Assembly: GCA_945910925.1 (NCBI GenBank)
Contig: CAMDZX010000057.1
Coordinates: 1-10,384 of the forward strand
Direction: 5' to 3'
From: an uncultured bacterium
GTDB lineage: Bacteria > Cyanobacteriota > Vampirovibrionia > Gastranaerophilales > Gastranaerophilaceae
DNA length: 10,384 nucleotides
The position numbers and the translations under genes were made by a program. A model generated the notes under the pieces. It saw nothing but the letters and a program-made list of their open reading frames with translations. It made no database searches and was not told the origin of the DNA. Within the stretch, counting starts at the first letter, position 1, and every line of letters begins with the position of its first letter. This document shows positions 7,408 through 10,384 of this stretch, piece by piece.

Positions 7408-7431
7408 AAAGGGGTGATTTTTCACCCCTTT
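7408..7431 (-). terminator. Strong stem-loop between the glycyl-radical subunit gene and pflA
   Basis: AAAGGGGTGA and TCACCCCTTT form a perfect 10-bp stem with a 4-base loop. On the minus strand it lies 6 bases after the small-subunit stop and 27 bases before the pflA start. The stem is strong, but the following U-tract is only UUU within the stem, then CUGAUA. It is best read as a leaky terminator or mRNA-stabilising hairpin that lowers pflA output relative to the two structural genes. Confidence 0.7.
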
Positions 7432-7437
7432 GCTTAT

Positions 7438-7674
7438 TTACATTTTATTATGAAATGTTCTTGAAATTACATCATCCTGCTGTTCTTTTGTTAATTTATT
7501 AAAATTAACTGCATATCCTGAAACCCTTATGGTTAATTGAGGATATTTTTCGGGATGAGCTTGCGCATCAAGCAACGTATCACGATTAAATACGTTTACA
7601 TTCAAATGATGCCCACCTTTTTCAACATACGCATCCAATATATTTATTAAGTTTTCTTCTTGCATTGTAGCCAT
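7438..7674 (-). CDS. Stand-alone glycyl-radical domain of pyruvate formate-lyase (small subunit, GrcA/YfiD-like)
   Basis: A 78-aa protein equivalent to the last ~75 residues of E. coli PflB. It runs NLINILDAYVEKGGHHLNVNV, then NRDTLLDAQ, then PEKYPQLTIRVSGYAVNFN, then LTKEQQDDVISRTF. Gly53 in RVSGY (codon 7516-7518) is the residue that carries the radical. Its gene follows the large PFL gene by 19 bp, in a different frame, with its own ribosome site AGAAAGGA (7683-7690) eight bases before the ATG. It is shorter than E. coli GrcA (~127 aa) and has no extra N-terminal region. Since the upstream large subunit lacks this domain altogether, the protein must supply the radical in trans for the enzyme to work. 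This is an inference from the two sequences. A second in-frame Met at residue 4 is a less likely start. Confidence 0.93.
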   Translation of the reverse strand: MATMQEENLINILDAYVEKGGHHLNVNVFNRDTLLDAQAHPEKYPQLTIRVSGYAVNFNKLTKEQQDDVISRTFHNKM

Positions 7675-7693
7675 TGTATAAATCCTTTCTTTG

Positions 7694-9778
7694 TTAGTTC
7701 AAATTAGTTTCACAACATCCGCAGTCAAACTTTATACTCAAATCACCCATGAATATTTCATCTTTACCTAATGCATTAGGAATAATAGAAAACGTATTTG
7801 ATATTCCGTCCTGAGCATCACCAAACGGTAACTTCGCAACAGATGATAAAGATGCCGCTACACCGTTTGAATCTCTGCCGTGCATAGGATTTGCACCGGG
7901 AGCAAGCGGAACACCGTGTTTCCTTCCATCAGGTGTATTTCCTGTTTTCTTCCCGTAAACAACATTTGAAGTAATTGTGAGAATTGACATAGTCGGTATT
8001 GAATTTCTGTAAGTATAATGTTTTCTGATTTTTGACATGAAATTCTTAACAAGATTTACCGCTATATCATCAACTCTGTCATCATTGTTTCCGTATTTAG
8101 GGAAATCACCTTCTACTTCATAATCAACAACGACACCATTTTCATCTCTAATTGTTTTAACCTTTGCATACTTAATTGCAGAAAGAGAATCGGCAACAAC
8201 CGATAACCCTGCAATACCTGTTGCAAAATATCGTTTTACATCTCTGTCCAAAAGTGCCATTTGAGCTTTTTCATAACAATATTTATCATGCATATAGTGA
8301 ATAACATTAAGAGTATTAACATACAAGCCTGCAAGCCAATCCATCATATCTTCATACCTTTCCATAACTTCTTCATAATTCAAATATTCAGACGTTATAG
8401 GGCGATATTTAGGTCCAATTTGAGCCTTAGAAATCTCGTCAATACCACCGTTTATTGCGTATAATAAACATTTTGCAAGGTTTGCACGAGCACCAAAGAA
8501 CTGCATTTCTTTACCTACAACCATAGATGAAACACAGCAGGCAATTGCATAATCATCCCCATGAGTCACACGCATCATATCATCATTTTCATATTGAATT
8601 GAAGATGTTTTTATTGAAATATGTGCACAATACTCTTTGAAATTATGCGGAAGATTTTTTGACCACAAAACCGTTAAGTTAGGTTCAGGAGCGGTTCCTA
8701 AGTTTTCAAGAGTATGAAGATACCTAAATGAGTTTTTGGTAACCAAAGGTCGTCCGTCTACTCCCATGCCTGCGATTGATTCCGTAACCCAAGTTGGGTC
8801 TCCTGAGAACAATTCATTATATTCAGGAGTTCTTGCAAATTTTACCAATCTTAACTTCATTATGAAATGGTCAATCATCTCTTGTGCTTCGGATTCGGTA
8901 ATTATTCCTTCTCTCAAATCACGTTCAATATAAATATCAAGGAAGGTTGAAGTTCTGCCGATACTCATTGCAGCACCGTTTTGTTCTTTAACTGCAGCAA
9001 GATAACCAAAATAAAGCCATTGGATAGCCTCTTTTGAATTTCTTGCAGGTTTTGAGATATCAAATCCATAAATTCTGCCAAGTTCAATCATTTCATTAAG
9101 AGCTTTTATTTGTTCCGATATTTCTTCTCTTAATTGAATTCTTTCAGGAGTCATTTCTCCTTCAAGAGATTTGAATTGTTCTTTTTTATCTTCAATAAGC
9201 CTGTCTATACCGTATAACGCGACACGTCTGTAATCCCCGATAATTCTGCCTCTGCCGTACGCATCAGGAAGCCCTGTAATGATTGCGGAATGTCTTGCGG
9301 CCTTCATTTCAGGTGTATAAACATCAAATACACCCTGATTGTGAGTCTTTCTGTATTTTGTAAAGATTTCGGAAACTTCGGAGTCAACTTTATAACCATA
9401 AGACTTACAAGCACCCTCTGCCATACGAATACCGCCAAACGGCTGCATTGAACGCTTTAATGGTGCATCTGTTTGTAAACCGACAATTGTTTCCAAATCT
9501 TTATCAATATAACCTGCACCGTGCGAGGTTATTGAAGATACAATTTTTGTATCCATATCAAGAACACCACCGTTATCACGCTCTTGTTTTAATAAATCAC
9601 AACATTCCTGCCATAATTTCTGCGTTGATGCAGTAGGACCTTCCAAGAAATCGGAATTTCCGGTATAAACTGTATAGTTCTTTTGAATAAAATCTCTTAC
9701 ATCAATTTCTGTTGACCATTTGCCTGAAACGAATTCTGTTTCAGGATATATTTTCTTTTCTAACATTAATTTTGTCAT
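7694..9778 (-). CDS. pflB: Pyruvate formate-lyase large subunit lacking the glycyl-radical domain
   Basis: Formate C-acetyltransferase core: pyruvate plus CoA gives acetyl-CoA plus formate in anaerobic fermentation. The 694 residues align with PflB (~760 aa) from the N-terminal KWSTEIDVRDFIQKNYTVY. ITSHGAGYID, PFGGIRMAE and the active-site DYAIACCVSSMVVGK follow; its Cys-Cys pair (residues 414-415, nt 8534-8539) corresponds to E. coli C418/C419. Later come GANPMHGRD and NTFSIIPNALGKDE. There the match stops. Instead of running on into the radical domain, the chain ends with about 20 unrelated residues, MGDLSIKFDCGCCETNLN, including a CGCC cluster. The radical glycine is encoded by the next gene. 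The ATG at 9778 is preferred because GGGGAG lies seven bases upstream and homologues start there; a TTG at 9802 is also in frame. A promoter-like dyad lies just upstream. Confidence 0.96.
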   Translation of the reverse strand: MTKLMLEKKIYPETEFVSGKWSTEIDVRDFIQKNYTVYTGNSDFLEGPTASTQKLWQECCDLLKQERDNGGVLDMDTKIVSSITSHGAGYIDKDLETIVGLQTDAPLKRSMQPFGGIRMAEGACKSYGYKVDSEVSEIFTKYRKTHNQGVFDVYTPEMKAARHSAIITGLPDAYGRGRIIGDYRRVALYGIDRLIEDKKEQFKSLEGEMTPERIQLREEISEQIKALNEMIELGRIYGFDISKPARNSKEAIQWLYFGYLAAVKEQNGAAMSIGRTSTFLDIYIERDLREGIITESEAQEMIDHFIMKLRLVKFARTPEYNELFSGDPTWVTESIAGMGVDGRPLVTKNSFRYLHTLENLGTAPEPNLTVLWSKNLPHNFKEYCAHISIKTSSIQYENDDMMRVTHGDDYAIACCVSSMVVGKEMQFFGARANLAKCLLYAINGGIDEISKAQIGPKYRPITSEYLNYEEVMERYEDMMDWLAGLYVNTLNVIHYMHDKYCYEKAQMALLDRDVKRYFATGIAGLSVVADSLSAIKYAKVKTIRDENGVVVDYEVEGDFPKYGNNDDRVDDIAVNLVKNFMSKIRKHYTYRNSIPTMSILTITSNVVYGKKTGNTPDGRKHGVPLAPGANPMHGRDSNGVAASLSSVAKLPFGDAQDGISNTFSIIPNALGKDEIFMGDLSIKFDCGCCETNLN

Positions 9779-9803
9779 AATTTTCTCCCCATAAATACAC
9801 AAT

Positions 9804-9819
9804 TAGTATCATTATACTA
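9804..9819 (-). promoter_or_regulatory. Palindrome overlapping a -10 box upstream of pflB
   Basis: On the minus strand TAGTATAATGATACTA is a perfect dyad (6-bp arms, 4-base centre) containing TATAAT (9816-9811), a consensus -10 sited 32 bases before the pflB ATG. No convincing -35 is present at 16-18 bp. The dyad also includes the TAG stop of the upstream DUF3737 gene. An operator over a promoter that needs activation would suit an oxygen- or redox-controlled PFL operon, but the regulator is not identifiable. Confidence 0.45.
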
Positions 9820-10384
9820 CAAATTTTTCACATGGGGTATTTTATTTGTAATAACTTTTCCTTTACATTCCATAACCGCATCTTCCCAAATAATTTCACC
9901 AACACTATCGGCATTTATTATACCTGATTTTGGGTTTTTAACCGAAAGAATATGTCCTTTTATATCCGCTTCTACATCAGAATATTCAAAAGATAAATCC
10001 GTATTCTCCATTGTACAATTTATTAATTTTAAATCTTTACAATAACATAATGGCTGAGTACCTGTTATATGACAATTAATCAACGTAAGTCCTTCAGAAA
10101 ACCATCCCAAATATTCACCCTTTACAAGAGAATCTTCTACCATAACATTTTTACTGTGCCAAAAAGCATCTTTTGTATCAAGCTCAGAATGTTTGATATG
10201 GAGGTTTTCCATATATTGAAACGAATATTTACCCTGCATTTTTAAGTTTGAAATCTCAACATTTTTTGATTCAAAAAGAAAATACTCTGACACAACAGAC
10301 GTTTCTGAAATATTTAACTTGTTACATTTCCAGCCAAATTCAGGAGATACAATATCACATCCGAATACCGAAATATGTTCGCAC
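9817..10384 (-). CDS. DUF3737-family right-handed beta-helix protein, C-terminal 188 residues (5' end outside window)
   Basis: The frame stays open to the window edge, so the N-terminal part (roughly a third of a ~280-aa family member) is missing and no internal start is needed. The visible part has short, regularly spaced rungs such as LKLINCTMENTDLSF, LTLINCHITG and KNVMVEDSLVKGEYLGWFSEG, the spacing expected of a pectin-lyase-like beta-helix. SFEYSDVEADIKGHILSVKNP and ADSVGEIIWEDAV near the end are features I associate with DUF3737. No signal peptide can be judged. Biochemical function is unknown for the family as far as I know. It lies 38 bp upstream of pflB on the same strand with no terminator between, so read-through into the PFL genes is possible. 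Confidence 0.8.
   Translation of the reverse strand, partial: CEHISVFGCDIVSPEFGWKCNKLNISETSVVSEYFLFESKNVEISNLKMQGKYSFQYMENLHIKHSELDTKDAFWHSKNVMVEDSLVKGEYLGWFSEGLTLINCHITGTQPLCYCKDLKLINCTMENTDLSFEYSDVEADIKGHILSVKNPKSGIINADSVGEIIWEDAVMECKGKVITNKIPHVKNL

Noticed and set aside
7381..7425. GTG start adding 15 residues to PflA
   Set aside because: It lies inside the stem-loop, has no ribosome site, and family homology starts at the ATG at 7380.
7675..7693. Frameshift or sequencing error breaking a normal pflB
   Set aside because: A single indel would leave the usual short linker readable across frames. Instead there is a new ~20-residue C-terminus, an untranslated 19-bp gap and a well-placed ribosome site for the second gene.
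9779..9802. TTG start adding eight residues to PflB
   Set aside because: The ATG at 9778 has GGGGAG at proper spacing and matches the start of homologues; the extra residues would overlap the ribosome site.
9815..9833. Rex or CRP/FNR-type site upstream of pflB (TGTGAAAAATTTGTA)
   Set aside because: Only one half-site (TGTGA) is good and the second half lacks the TCACA match.
10291..10293. GTG start for a complete 158-aa protein
   Set aside because: The frame continues open to the window edge with family-like sequence (DIVSPEFGW), so this is an internal codon of a truncated gene.

Overview
The window is AT-rich DNA from a Gram-negative, fermentative bacterium. The Gram-negative envelope is inferred from an RND pump gene followed by a TolC-like outer-membrane channel. 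Anaerobic fermentation is inferred from a pyruvate formate-lyase (PFL) locus. Clear Shine-Dalgarno sites precede the genes, which argues against Bacteroidota. GatB carries signatures I associate with cyanobacterial homologues (GSTYSLVD.NRAG..L.EIVSEPD). Together with low GC and the oxygen-sensitive PFL, this makes a non-photosynthetic gut cyanobacterial relative (Vampirovibrionia/Melainabacteria, Gastranaerophilales-like) my best guess. That assignment is inference.

Plus strand, 1-6189: the last ~660 residues of an HAE1-type RND efflux pump; an overlapping TolC-family channel gene with an unusual basic tail; then, after a short gap holding a likely promoter, gatB (tRNA amidotransferase subunit B); and a protein matching the isomerase half of GlmS but lacking the glutaminase half.

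Minus strand, 10384-6182, read in transcription order: the 3' part of a DUF3737 beta-helix protein; a PFL large subunit (694 aa) that stops before the glycyl-radical domain; a separate 78-aa gene carrying that domain with its RVSGY glycine motif; the PFL-activating radical-SAM enzyme; a 116-bp regulatory gap packed with small dyads and repeats; and a 107-aa unknown protein with one EF-hand-like calcium loop. That gene converges on, and overlaps by 8 bp, the GlmS-like gene.

The most notable item is the split PFL. The catalytic Cys-Cys pair and the radical Gly, normally on one ~760-residue chain, are on two adjacent genes in different frames. The second gene has its own ribosome binding site, and the large subunit has gained a short Cys-rich tail. 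The layout suggests a PFL with a replaceable radical subunit, comparable to the GrcA/YfiD repair protein but built into the operon. A strong stem-loop separates the two structural genes from the activase gene and may set their relative expression.
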